A DNA stretch of 64,000 nucleotides from Psychrobacter sp. 28M-43 (GTDB lineage Bacteria; Pseudomonadota; Gammaproteobacteria; Pseudomonadales; Moraxellaceae), in the NCBI RefSeq assembly GCF_014770435.1, contig NZ_CP061739.1:434001-498000 (forward strand), written 5' to 3'. The position numbers were made by a program, and so were the translations under genes. Below are positions 8,813 to 20,398 of the stretch, in pieces (position 1 is the stretch's first letter; every line of letters starts with the position of its first letter). The notes below the pieces were generated by a model. That model worked only from the letters and a program-made list of their open reading frames with translations. It did no database searches and was not told the DNA's origin.

Positions 8813-9754
8813 CTAATAAATAACGTCGATGCGTCCAGTAAAAAGCGTAGAAATCTTACCGCTATCTTGGCGCAATTGCAAACAGCCATGTGTGTCGACA
8901 CCGCAAGCGATTCCCGTCACGACTTTTTCTTCGTTATTATAGTCTTGCGTGACGCGTAAGCGCAGACCTGATAGCGCATCCATCATCGCGAACTGCTCCA
9001 AAAAACTATCTAAGTAATAAGTATGACCCGTTGGCTGCTCTATGCCCAAGTGCTCAAAGCGTGTCATCGCCGCCATCAATGCTTTGCACATCTGTTGATA
9101 GAGCATTGGTAGGTCTGGTAGGCGCGCAGATTGTGTCTCTAAAGGTAGCCTCTCATTAATATCTTGTAAGCTAATCGCTTGGTAACTCATGCCCTCTGAC
9201 GTTTGCGTAGTGAGCTTTGGTGCTGCCTGTACGTTTAGGCCAATACCTAGCACCACACCGACCAACCTGCCAGCTTTCGTCACTGGCTCTATTAAAATCC
9301 CAGCCAGTTTATTAAAGGGTAGCGTACGCTGATTTGCAGCGGCGTTATTCGATGGTACAAGATGAGCCTCTTGAGTGGGATAAAACCCCAAGTCATTTGC
9401 CCATTTCACCCCAATTGGCGTCATCTTTTGCGCTTGTAGTTGCTCGTTCAAAGTTTGAATGACAGGCATCTTAGCCAGTTCAAGACCAATGATGAGCGAT
9501 AGTAAACCACTGATCGGCATATGCACGGGATGATATAGCGATAGATAGACATTGCCGCGCGGTGACTGCCACGAGCGTCCGTGCTGACCACGACCTGCGC
9601 TTTGGGTTTCCGCGGTCAAAACGTGTACGGTGGCGACATCTAACGATCCGTTTTGCAAGGCTTCTATCAGCTCGCTATTGGTCGAGGCACTACTAGCCAC
9701 ATGACGGTGATTGAGCTCGGATAAGTAGGTAGAGAAACTAGTGAGTGGCGGCAT
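8813..9754 (-). CDS. birA: Biotin--protein ligase, monofunctional (no HTH)
   Basis: The 313-residue enzyme makes biotinyl-AMP and attaches biotin to the lysine of carrier proteins. Seen: STNSELIEAL near the N-terminus, the biotinyl-AMP loop SAGRGQHGRSW with SPRGNVYLSL behind it, and GVKWANDLGF. A C-terminal beta-domain region ends the protein. There is no room for the winged-helix DNA-binding domain of E. coli BirA: the catalytic domain begins within about 15 residues of the start. So it should not act as a bio operon repressor. Likely targets are LiuD in this window and acetyl-CoA carboxylase. It contains extra loops (near residues 125-145) compared with compact ligases. Confidence 0.9.
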   Translation of the reverse strand: MPPLTSFSTYLSELNHRHVASSASTNSELIEALQNGSLDVATVHVLTAETQSAGRGQHGRSWQSPRGNVYLSLYHPVHMPISGLLSLIIGLELAKMPVIQTLNEQLQAQKMTPIGVKWANDLGFYPTQEAHLVPSNNAAANQRTLPFNKLAGILIEPVTKAGRLVGVVLGIGLNVQAAPKLTTQTSEGMSYQAISLQDINERLPLETQSARLPDLPMLYQQMCKALMAAMTRFEHLGIEQPTGHTYYLDSFLEQFAMMDALSGLRLRVTQDYNNEEKVVTGIACGVDTHGCLQLRQDSGKISTLFTGRIDVIY

Positions 9755-9926
9755 AAGTTTAGTCGATGTGGTTAAAGGAAACTTTGATATACTGAGCGAT
9801 TATTGCGGTCAGACAGTACCGAGTAAACAGCATAAAGGTCGCGTTGAGATTTGGCAAATACAATTAAGCACGCCTAAGCGCTAGTGAGTACTATAGCGCC
9901 AGTCAGTATTATAAAAGGTTCGTTCT

Positions 9927-10733
9927 ATGATGTTATATGTGTGGTTTGTGATTGCAGGCGCGTTTGCCGGTGTCAGCGCGGGCTTGTTTGGCGTCGGCGG
10001 TGGCATGATTATCGTGCCCGCATTGGTTTGGATTTTTACCGCATATGACTTTTCGCCAGAAGTAATCACCCATTTGGCCATCGGGACGTCACTGGCGACC
10101 ATCGTTGTGACCTCGATCAGCTCACTGACGGCACATAACAAGCGCGGCGGCGTGCGCTGGGAAGTATGGCGCAAGATGGCGCTTGGGTTGGTCATCGGTA
10201 GTTTGGTCGGCGCTGGTATCGCGGATATGATTGATGGGCAAGCGCTACAGGCTATCATTGGTTTCGGTGCGCTATTGGTTGCGCTAAAAATGCTGTTCTT
10301 TTCAAACAAAGAGCAGGTGGGTAAACCGTTACCATCGGCCGGCATCCAGTTTGGTGCAGGTACTGGCATTGGTATGGCGTCCTCTATCTTTGGTATTGGC
10401 GGCGGCAGCTTGACCGTGCCGTTCTTGAACTGGGCAGGGCTGCCGATGAAACAATCGGTCGGCACGTCAGCGGCACGTGGTTTACCAATTGCACTGGCTG
10501 GAGCAGCAGGCTTTGCTTGGTTCGGTCAAGACGTGGTCAATCTGCCCGAGGGCACGATAGGATTTGTCCATGTCACAGGATTTTTGTTTATCTCAGTCGC
10601 CAGCTTTGCGATGGCAAAGGTGGGCGCCAAGCTCGCTCATGTATTGCCCGCATTGATGCTTAAGCGCGCATTTGGCGTATTATTGATATTTGCTGGAGGA
10701 CAGTTGTTGTTGAGTGGATTGGGTGTTTTATAG
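9927..10733 (+). CDS. Sulfite exporter TauE/SafE family membrane protein
   Basis: The 268-residue protein has about eight hydrophobic segments and the duplicated glycine-rich repeats GVSAGLFGVGGGMIIVPAL (residues about 14-32) and MASSIFGIGGGSLTVPFLNW (about 150-169) that define the TauE/SafE (PF01925) family. These proteins export sulfite, sulfoacetate or other organic anions across the inner membrane. The substrate cannot be read from sequence. Two ATG codons in tandem (9927, 9930) can serve as start. It stands alone, divergent from birA. Confidence 0.88.
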   Translation: MMLYVWFVIAGAFAGVSAGLFGVGGGMIIVPALVWIFTAYDFSPEVITHLAIGTSLATIVVTSISSLTAHNKRGGVRWEVWRKMALGLVIGSLVGAGIADMIDGQALQAIIGFGALLVALKMLFFSNKEQVGKPLPSAGIQFGAGTGIGMASSIFGIGGGSLTVPFLNWAGLPMKQSVGTSAARGLPIALAGAAGFAWFGQDVVNLPEGTIGFVHVTGFLFISVASFAMAKVGAKLAHVLPALMLKRAFGVLLIFAGGQLLLSGLGVL

Positions 10734-10784
10734 CAATAATGAGTTTTTATAAAATTAGTAAGCAAACCGTGAGACATTATTAGT

Positions 10785-11726
10785 ATGAAAGCTGCAGAAA
10801 AATACCGCCGTGTTTTCGGCTCAATGAATCATCTAAAAGACCAGTTATCATGGACGACAGGTCTCTCTAATATGGTAGAGTTTTTGGCATGGGAGCCGCA
10901 GCGTATTTTAGGCATCACTAAAAAGCAATACGTACGCCAAATCATTGAGTGGGCGGCCCACCCAGAGTTAAAAGACAAAAATATAGAAGAGATTGAGCAA
11001 TCAGTCATCAAAAAGCTCAATACAAAAATGAATGAAACTGAGCAGCTAGAGATGTATTCAACGCAAACGATGGGTATCTGTAATGCGAGAGAAGCCGTGC
11101 GTCGCGTAACGTTCTTTTCTGAAGACTATCTAAATAAAGAATTCGATATCTTTTTGAGTTTGTGCAGTGATGTCTACTTGGATTTGTTTTATCGTAAATT
11201 TATTAGCTTCGAGCCAAGTGGATCATGGTCGACACATGGTAATAGCGGCATGTTTGAAAACAGTACAGAGCTAAAAGCGATGTACATGGACAGCCTCGCC
11301 TATAACCATCAGGCGAATGTGCTGATAGCGAATGAGTTAAAGCTCGCTGGTCGGAAAAACCCAGACCCAATCCTAAAGTACTGCTTGATGTACGAGCATT
11401 TATTAGAAAAAGGCTTTATTGAAAAAGGGGCAAAGTTTTTGTTGTTATTTATCGGTGGTGACGCGCTAAAGCAAAACAAGCAAACGCTCGTAGATCGGGA
11501 GCTGGCTCTGTGTCATAAACGGCCAAGGAAATATCAGCATTTGCTAAGACCAGAGCTGTTAGACATAGTCGATCATTTAGAAGTGGCAAGTGTCTCTTGG
11601 TCAGCCTTTATCGAGTTTAATAATCACTACTTAGCAGAAAATAGCGTCTGCCAAGTAGAGCAAAAACTGCTACGAGGGTTCCATCAAAGCCTTGAATCAA
11701 AATCGTTTATGCAGTTAGCCGTTTAA
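10785..11726 (+). CDS. Protein of unknown function, 313 residues
   Basis: I do not recognise a family. The protein is soluble, charged and apparently mostly helical, with several Trp and aromatic clusters (for example VSWSAFIEFNNHY near the C-terminus) and no signal peptide or transmembrane segment. Short stretches such as EFLAWEPQRILGI and GSWSTHGNSGMFENS may be conserved. Codon use looks like that of its neighbours, so it is probably a native gene. It lies 51 bases after the TauE-like gene and 66 bases before smc, so it may share a transcript with either. Start ATG at 10785 has only a weak ribosome site (GTGAGA). Confidence 0.75.
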   Translation: MKAAEKYRRVFGSMNHLKDQLSWTTGLSNMVEFLAWEPQRILGITKKQYVRQIIEWAAHPELKDKNIEEIEQSVIKKLNTKMNETEQLEMYSTQTMGICNAREAVRRVTFFSEDYLNKEFDIFLSLCSDVYLDLFYRKFISFEPSGSWSTHGNSGMFENSTELKAMYMDSLAYNHQANVLIANELKLAGRKNPDPILKYCLMYEHLLEKGFIEKGAKFLLLFIGGDALKQNKQTLVDRELALCHKRPRKYQHLLRPELLDIVDHLEVASVSWSAFIEFNNHYLAENSVCQVEQKLLRGFHQSLESKSFMQLAV

Positions 11727-11792
11727 CCCTAAAAACCTACTACAATTTCAGGTAGAATAGCCGCCTGTTTTTGCTAAGTTTATTGACTCTTC

Positions 11793-14700
11793 ATGCGTTT
11801 AAAATCTCTAAAGCTGGCAGGCTTCAAATCCTTTGCCAATCCAACCACTTTTACTTTTCGTCATGGTATCACTGCCATCGTCGGGCCAAACGGCTGTGGC
11901 AAATCCAATGTGATTGATGCCATCCGTTGGGTACTGGGCGAAACCTCTGCCAAGCAGTTACGCGGCGGGGCGATGAGCGATGTTATCTTCGCAGGTACGC
12001 AAGATAAAACAGCCAAAAGCGTCGCCAGTGTCGAGCTGACCTTTGAGCATACTCAAGATGAGCAGACTGGTATTCGCCACGAGTTTAACTTGTATCAAGA
12101 GTTATCGGTTCGCCGTCAGGTAAATAAGGATGGCCGCTCAGATTATTTTATCAATGGTACGCGTTGCCGTCGCCGAGATGTGGTTGATGTGTTTTTAGGT
12201 ACAGGGCTGGGTGCACGTAGCTATGCGGTGATTGAGCAAGGCATGATTGGGCGCATCGTTGAGTCTAGTCCCGTGCAGCTGCGTGAGTTTATCGAAGAGG
12301 CGGCAGGTGTCTCGCGCTATCAGGCTCGCCGTGAAGAAACACAAAAGAAGTTAGAGAAAACAAAAGACAATCTAGCGCGTCTACACGATATGCAAAGCGA
12401 ATTACTACGCCAACAGAAAACACTGTCTAAACAGGCGGCTAGTGCGCAGCGTTACGAAGAGCTCGCCTTAACACTGGCTGATATCGAGCAGCAGCTTGCT
12501 ATCCAGCAGCTTTATCAAGCCAAGCAAACGCATCAACAGCAGAAAGTAGCGCATGAACGTAGTGCTACTGAGGTGTCGACACTACAAGCTGATTACGACA
12601 CGCTCAAAGCTCAGCAAGACAAGCTCACTGCTCGTATCAATCAAGAGCAATGGCTCAAGGACGATGCTCAAAGCGCTCATTATCAGCAGCAGCTTGGCTA
12701 TCAACAAGCGGAACATAAGCTAAGTGATGCTAAGTCACAGCTGACCGCTATTGAGCAGCAACTGTCTGGCTTGGCTCAGCAGCGTGACCAATCACTCGCT
12801 GATATCGAACGGCTCAACGCTGAACAAGCTGAGCAGAATCAAGCGTTAGAAGCGTTACGCCCGCAGCTGACTGAGCTGAAAGATAAACGCGATAACTATA
12901 AGCGCAATGAGCAGCCACTACAGCGCGCGTGGCATGAAGCGCAAAACAATCTGTCACGCTTACAAGATAAAGCCCGTTCGCTTGAGCAGCAGCAAGCTAT
13001 TAACGCTCAAGCGCAAAAGCGCCATCAGCAAAGCTATGATAAATGGCAACGCCGCGAGCAAAACTGGCAAAACCTGTGGCTGCAATTACAGCAGTCTATA
13101 GCGCCATCTGCATTTGACAGTACTGATGTGAGTAAGACGGATGGTGTGCAAGATCTCAGTCATGCGCTAGAACAGCAAGTCACTGAGATAAACACACAGT
13201 TGCAGCAGGTTGAGCGTCAATACGAAGCCGTCGATGAACGCTTGTCCGAGATACAGCCGCAAGCGCACAGCTTGCAGCAGAGACTAAGCGCACAGCAGAG
13301 CGAGCTGAGCGATGATGAAAAGCGTCATGCGCTACTGGCAGGCGAATACGATACCCTGCATCAGATATTGCATCCGAAACCTATACAACAGCAATCAGCA
13401 GATACGAAAGTCACCGCGACAGATAATGCAGATAGCGATGGCATACATCATCAGCCGTTAGCAATTGCAACGCTACGTGAGCAGATTGAGCTAAGTGCCA
13501 AGGGGCAGGAGCATGCGCCGCTACTCGATAGTATCTTGGCGTTGTGGCTAGATAGCCATATGCTGGCTGCTAACAAACAAGCCAATCAAATCAAGAAATC
13601 AGACATTAATAATGCTAACGGCATTTCTCAACAAGCTAATAGCTTATGGCAAGCGCTTGAGCATGACGTTGAAGACTTACTGACTTATCAAACCGCACAA
13701 AATACACCTGCCAGTGCAAACGATAAAGCTCTAATAGAGACAAGTCATAGCCTATGGTTGCCTACTGCGCAAAATAGCATCAGTGACCATGATTTTGTCA
13801 GCGACTTGCCAGAAAATTTGATTGATAAAGTGTTGCCATTATCGCAGTTGATTACTCAGCCGCTACTCTCGCTATGGCAGCAATGTTATATATATACGTC
13901 GCAGTTTGAAACCAGTGAGCAGCATGAGATTGATACACTTACTGATGTATTAAAGTCATTACCGCCATCCACTATTTTGCTTACTGCAGACGGTTGGCTG
14001 ATCAGTCGTCATGGAACAATTAATTTAAGCAAATTCGCTGGAGCGCAAGATAGTCAAAGTGATAGCAGCAGTCAATTTCTCACGCAGCGTTTGCAGCAGC
14101 GTACGCGTCTACAAGCGTTAGAAGACTTGCTTGATGAGTTTGAAAGCAAAATACAAGATCAGCAAAAATCTATTGCAAAAGACCAGCGCGATTATGACGC
14201 ACTGATGATTAGTCTAGAAGAAACGCGTGCGCAAGCTGAGCAGTTAACCCGTGATAAGCATAAATACCAGCAGCAGCTGACGACCGAGCGAGCCAACGCT
14301 GAGCGCTTGCAAGCGGATAGCCAACGCCTAAACGCTGATAAAGCAACGCTTGAGCAGGAAAAGCAAGAACTGGCACAAGAGCAACAGACGCTTGAGCAAG
14401 AACAACAGCACATTGAAAGCGAGATTGCTACGCTAACGCCGCAAATAGTAGAAGCACGAGCGACAACTCAGCAACTGCAAGCTGAGCGCAGCGAGCTAAA
14501 CCGTGCGCGTCAAGCTGATGATGATGCTTGGCAAGCATTGCAGCTGCGTATTCAGCAATACGAGATGCGCTTGGAGCATAGTGTTAGTAGTCTGGCTCGT
14601 GCAACTGAGCAACACGACAAGTCGTTAGAGAATGAGCAAAGTCTACAGACGCGTCACGAGAAGCAGCAGGCTAAATTGCCAGAGCTACAAGCAGCTTTGC

Positions 14701-15737
14701 AGTCTGCACAGGTAACGCGCGATGAGCAGCAAGTGCTATTGAACGAGCGCGATACTGCGCTAATGGCATTAAAACAAACGTACGCTGAGCAGCAGACAGC
14801 ATTTGATACGTTGCAAAATACATTGCAAACGCAGCAAAGCGAGCTTGCCCGTCATGCTACTGAGTTGGCATTAAGCGCTGCACGGTTAGAGGATGCTAGC
14901 GCGCATACGCAAAGCGCTTTAGATGCCTACTATCGTGTAAGTTATAAATATAAAGCGCAAGCAGAGCAACCGCAACAAAGCATGAGCGTCTCAAACCTGC
15001 TAGCAGATTTTATCGCTCATGATCGCCGTGTCCGTCCAGACAAAATCGCTGAGCTAGAGTCCGAGCGAGCTAAGTTAACCCAGCAGTTGAGCAAGATTGG
15101 GCCAGTCAATTTAGCAGCGGTCGCAGAGTTGGCTGAGGTAAACGAGCGCTTAGAGCCACTCGCACAGCAGACGGCAGATATCGCGGCCAGTATGCAGACA
15201 TTGACTGAAGCGATTGCCTCTATTGATGAGACGACCAAGACACTGTTTATGCAGACGCTTGATGCGGTCAATAATGAGCTAGCCAATTTATTTGCCAAGG
15301 TCTTTGGCGGTGGACAGGCTAGCCTGACGTTGAACACTGACGAGATGCCAGCCAATACGCCAAAGTCAGAACAGTGGCGGGCAGGGCTTACCTTAATGGC
15401 GCAGCCGAAGGGAAAACGTAATAGTCGCTTAGCGGTACTATCGGGCGGTGAAAAAACCCTTACTGCATTGAGTTTGATTTTTGCGATATTTAAGCAGCAC
15501 CCTGCACCGTTCTGTGTGCTTGATGAGGTCGATGCACCGCTTGATGATGCAAACGTTGCGCGCTTTACCAGTCTCATCCATGAGCTAGCAGATGATTTGC
15601 AGTTTATCTTTATCAGTCATAATAAATTAACGATGCAAATTGCTGATGAGCTAAAAGGTATTACCATGCCAAGTGCGGGCATTTCTACACTAGTCAGTGT
15701 ATCGCTTGATGAAGCTGCGCGTTACGTAGAGAGCTAA
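11793..15737 (+). CDS. smc: Chromosome segregation ATPase SMC
   Basis: The 1314-residue SMC protein has the N-terminal head with Walker A GPNGCGKSN (31-39), two long coiled-coil arms rich in Gln/Glu/Ala, a central hinge region (about 480-770, with LTADGWLISRHG near 730), and the C-terminal head with ABC signature LSGGEKTLTAL (near 1215) and Walker B FCVLDEVDAPLDD (near 1240). It condenses and segregates the chromosome with ScpA/ScpB. It is longer than the usual 1150-1200 residues; the surplus is mostly Asn/Gln/Ser-rich sequence flanking or within the hinge (about 540-720). Its neighbours zipA and ligA are the standard gammaproteobacterial arrangement. Confidence 0.95.
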   Translation: MRLKSLKLAGFKSFANPTTFTFRHGITAIVGPNGCGKSNVIDAIRWVLGETSAKQLRGGAMSDVIFAGTQDKTAKSVASVELTFEHTQDEQTGIRHEFNLYQELSVRRQVNKDGRSDYFINGTRCRRRDVVDVFLGTGLGARSYAVIEQGMIGRIVESSPVQLREFIEEAAGVSRYQARREETQKKLEKTKDNLARLHDMQSELLRQQKTLSKQAASAQRYEELALTLADIEQQLAIQQLYQAKQTHQQQKVAHERSATEVSTLQADYDTLKAQQDKLTARINQEQWLKDDAQSAHYQQQLGYQQAEHKLSDAKSQLTAIEQQLSGLAQQRDQSLADIERLNAEQAEQNQALEALRPQLTELKDKRDNYKRNEQPLQRAWHEAQNNLSRLQDKARSLEQQQAINAQAQKRHQQSYDKWQRREQNWQNLWLQLQQSIAPSAFDSTDVSKTDGVQDLSHALEQQVTEINTQLQQVERQYEAVDERLSEIQPQAHSLQQRLSAQQSELSDDEKRHALLAGEYDTLHQILHPKPIQQQSADTKVTATDNADSDGIHHQPLAIATLREQIELSAKGQEHAPLLDSILALWLDSHMLAANKQANQIKKSDINNANGISQQANSLWQALEHDVEDLLTYQTAQNTPASANDKALIETSHSLWLPTAQNSISDHDFVSDLPENLIDKVLPLSQLITQPLLSLWQQCYIYTSQFETSEQHEIDTLTDVLKSLPPSTILLTADGWLISRHGTINLSKFAGAQDSQSDSSSQFLTQRLQQRTRLQALEDLLDEFESKIQDQQKSIAKDQRDYDALMISLEETRAQAEQLTRDKHKYQQQLTTERANAERLQADSQRLNADKATLEQEKQELAQEQQTLEQEQQHIESEIATLTPQIVEARATTQQLQAERSELNRARQADDDAWQALQLRIQQYEMRLEHSVSSLARATEQHDKSLENEQSLQTRHEKQQAKLPELQAALQSAQVTRDEQQVLLNERDTALMALKQTYAEQQTAFDTLQNTLQTQQSELARHATELALSAARLEDASAHTQSALDAYYRVSYKYKAQAEQPQQSMSVSNLLADFIAHDRRVRPDKIAELESERAKLTQQLSKIGPVNLAAVAELAEVNERLEPLAQQTADIAASMQTLTEAIASIDETTKTLFMQTLDAVNNELANLFAKVFGGGQASLTLNTDEMPANTPKSEQWRAGLTLMAQPKGKRNSRLAVLSGGEKTLTALSLIFAIFKQHPAPFCVLDEVDAPLDDANVARFTSLIHELADDLQFIFISHNKLTMQIADELKGITMPSAGISTLVSVSLDEAARYVES

Positions 15738-15952
15738 GCGTGAAATAGTCGACATTAAAAGTGCTATGAGAATCAGCGTGATGCAAATATAATCAATCAA
15801 TTGGCATAAATGCAAATAAGCTTGACCTCAGTCCAGCATACTGGTTATAAAGTACACAATGTGGTGACGATATAGGTCAGCCATGCTAGAATATTGCCAT
15901 TTATGCTCGTTTGTGTATTCCCTTTTGTTATATATACTAGGATGTATTTATC

Positions 15953-16969
15953 ATGACCGTTATTCAGTTTATATTGATTGCCATTGCCGCGTTTATCGTG
16001 CTCGCAGGGCTGTTTATGGTCATTCGTAGCTTTAAGCGCCGCGGTGCTACTGAAGCTGCTGCGGTCAATTATGATAAAAATGGTATTCCCATCATACCGC
16101 GTCACGAGCGCAACATCGTTGATCAGCCAGACCTTGATGATACGGTCGCAGGCGAGACGAGCATCGGTCCAGATCGTAGCTACTTGGATGCCGTGGTTGA
16201 AGAAGAGCCATTGACGCAATCGCATACCAACGTTGATGCCCAGCTAACGGCTGAGCGTGACCATGTAGCAGCTGACGATCATGACGTCATCGATGAAGCC
16301 GACTACGCGCGCTGGCAAGAAGAGCAACGCCGTGCCGATAGTGCTGAGTTTGTAGAAGTCGCAGATCAGATGCATATCGAGCAAGAGCCTGATGCGTTCT
16401 CTAGCCTAATGTCAGCGACCGATAGCCTGATGCCAACCATTGATACGGCAGAAGAGCCAAGCTTCGATGACAACAGCCCGATACTGGATCAGCATCTATC
16501 AGAGTCAGGTGATGATGCGCAAAACGGCCCGTTGATCAATGCCAAAGACAATATCAATATTACCATCTTGCCGCACCAATATCGTGACCGTCCAGCGGCG
16601 ATTATCCGTGGTCGTGATCTGTTAGCGTTGATTGATAAATACGGCCTACGCTATGGTGCGATGAATATGTTCCATCGCTATGAGCAAAAAGACGGTACGG
16701 GTATGCTGTGGTTTAGCATGATGGGCATCACTGATAGCGGTATCGCACCATTTGATCCGCATAGTGTCGCGACCAACACCTATAACGGTGTCGTCGTATT
16801 CTTGTCATTGCCGCATCCACAAGCCGTGCGCAGCTTTGATAGCATGATGAGCATCGCTTATATGATGGCAAGTGATCTGGACGCGATTATGCTGGATGAA
16901 GAGAATGAACCAATCACGCCTGAATACAAGCAGCAGCTACGTAACCAAGTTCGTGATTATGAGGGTTAG
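15953..16969 (+). CDS. zipA: Cell division protein ZipA
   Basis: The 338-residue protein anchors FtsZ to the inner membrane. It has an N-terminal membrane segment (about residues 3-24, FILIAIAAFIVLAGLFMVI) with RSFKRRG behind it, an acidic Asp/Glu-rich linker (about 40-195), and a C-terminal FtsZ-binding domain from about 200 (AIIRGRDLLALIDKYGLRYG). ZipA is N-out with the bulk in the cytoplasm. Position between smc and ligA supports the call. Confidence 0.92.
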   Translation: MTVIQFILIAIAAFIVLAGLFMVIRSFKRRGATEAAAVNYDKNGIPIIPRHERNIVDQPDLDDTVAGETSIGPDRSYLDAVVEEEPLTQSHTNVDAQLTAERDHVAADDHDVIDEADYARWQEEQRRADSAEFVEVADQMHIEQEPDAFSSLMSATDSLMPTIDTAEEPSFDDNSPILDQHLSESGDDAQNGPLINAKDNINITILPHQYRDRPAAIIRGRDLLALIDKYGLRYGAMNMFHRYEQKDGTGMLWFSMMGITDSGIAPFDPHSVATNTYNGVVVFLSLPHPQAVRSFDSMMSIAYMMASDLDAIMLDEENEPITPEYKQQLRNQVRDYEG

Positions 16970-17017
16970 CAGCTTAAAAGCTACGAAAGTTAAAAGCTGA
17001 TTAATAGCAGAAATCAT

Positions 17018-17057
17018 AAAAAGGGCAAATAGCGATTAACGTTATTTGCCTTTTTTA
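17018..17057 (+). terminator. Rho-independent terminator after zipA
   Basis: AAAAGGGCAAATA and TATTTGCCTTTTTT pair with one bulged G around a short loop and end in a T-run. It separates zipA from ligA. Confidence 0.8.
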
Positions 17058-17185
17058 ATGGACTTTAGTTTCTGCAAAATGCTAACCATAGATAGTAGAC
17101 TGAGCGAGCCTGACACAGTATCTGATTTATATAGGATTGACTATACCGAGCTTCCTACAAACTTGTTATCATATCGACATCTTGA

Positions 17186-19330
<2,145 letters not shown>

Positions 19331-19333
19331 TGT

Positions 19334-20398
19334 ATGGATGCTGATATAAGTAAATATAAAAAGTTATATGCTAGCTACAATAAGACTGAGGTTTCTTATC
19401 CAATAACCTATAGTAAGGGTGAGCATAAAGTCAGTGATAGACTGAGTCATAAAAGACTCTCTAAAAAAATTGCAGGAAACATGGAAGAGTATGTTTCCAT
19501 ATTTGATAATCGGGATTATCTTAGTCTAGATAGAGATACTTATATTTATCCTTTTGAGGGAAGTGTTAAAAAATGTGTGTTTTGCTTAAAAAGTGAGCCT
19601 TATGTCAGTTTTGAAAATAGACCACATGTAATTCCAGAGTTCTTAGGCAATAAGCATTTATTACATTACGATGAGTGTGATCAGTGCAACTCAGAATTTG
19701 GCAACACCATAGAGAGGGAGCTTAGCGAATATTTAAGACCTCGCAGAGTGTTTAGTAAAATAAAAGGCAAGAAAAGAAAATATATCAGTACTTATTCCAA
19801 GAATGAAGATAATGGGTTTGAGTTTTCAGAAGAAAAAAATAGTTATATCATACCAGTTGATAATAATTTAGATTTGAAATTTGAGGATAAGGAGTTTACT
19901 TATGTGTGTAAAGTAGCGAAATATACTCCTATAAACATTTATAAGGGGCTTATGAAGATTTTATATGGTCTACTACCTAGAGAACATAGAATGAAATTTG
20001 AGGTTATTAGAAATTTTTTAATAGACAATAAGTTGGATAAGATTTCAGATCAAATACCTATAAAAGTAGTTTCTACATTTATGCCTTACAATAACTTAAG
20101 CTCTCCTTATATAAATATTTTACATAGAAGTAAGAATACATCTGTAAATGAAATACTAGAAGAAGATTTTTTTGAATATGTAGGAACAATCTGCTTTGGA
20201 AATACTATTATCGAAATACCTATGTATTGTGATAATGATATTGAAAAAGCAATGAATAGAAAAAATATATCTTTGAAGCTAATTCCTAAGCCTTATGGTA
20301 GCTTTCAAGAAGAGATAGAAGAATTAAACGGAAGAGAGAGAATTGAATCGGAATATCCATTAAATTTTGGATATAATTCGATTACTGGTTTGGATTAG
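19334..20398 (+). CDS. HNH-endonuclease-like protein, AT-rich, probably acquired
   Basis: The 354-residue protein has the layout of an HNH endonuclease with a zinc ribbon: CVFC (Cys81, Cys84), RPHVIPEFLGN (His98 as candidate catalytic His), and CDQCNSEFGN (Cys115, Cys118, Asn119). This resembles the HNH_5 type family. The N-terminal 80 and C-terminal 220 residues are Lys/Asn/Ile-rich and not recognised. The gene is strikingly richer in A+T than its neighbours, with many ATA, AAA and AAT codons, which suggests recent transfer. It starts 3 bases after the ligA stop (start ATG 19334) without a clear ribosome site. A role in defence or DNA metabolism is possible, but no partner gene is present. 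Confidence 0.75.
   Translation: MDADISKYKKLYASYNKTEVSYPITYSKGEHKVSDRLSHKRLSKKIAGNMEEYVSIFDNRDYLSLDRDTYIYPFEGSVKKCVFCLKSEPYVSFENRPHVIPEFLGNKHLLHYDECDQCNSEFGNTIERELSEYLRPRRVFSKIKGKKRKYISTYSKNEDNGFEFSEEKNSYIIPVDNNLDLKFEDKEFTYVCKVAKYTPINIYKGLMKILYGLLPREHRMKFEVIRNFLIDNKLDKISDQIPIKVVSTFMPYNNLSSPYINILHRSKNTSVNEILEEDFFEYVGTICFGNTIIEIPMYCDNDIEKAMNRKNISLKLIPKPYGSFQEEIEELNGRERIESEYPLNFGYNSITGLD

Noticed and set aside
9881..10465. Long open frame antisense to the TauE-like gene
   Set aside because: Pro/Ala/Thr-rich shadow frame of a glycine-rich membrane protein; no ribosome site and no family features.
15845..16225. Open frame of 126 codons antisense to zipA start
   Set aside because: Overlaps the well-supported ZipA N-terminus and promoter; no recognisable product.
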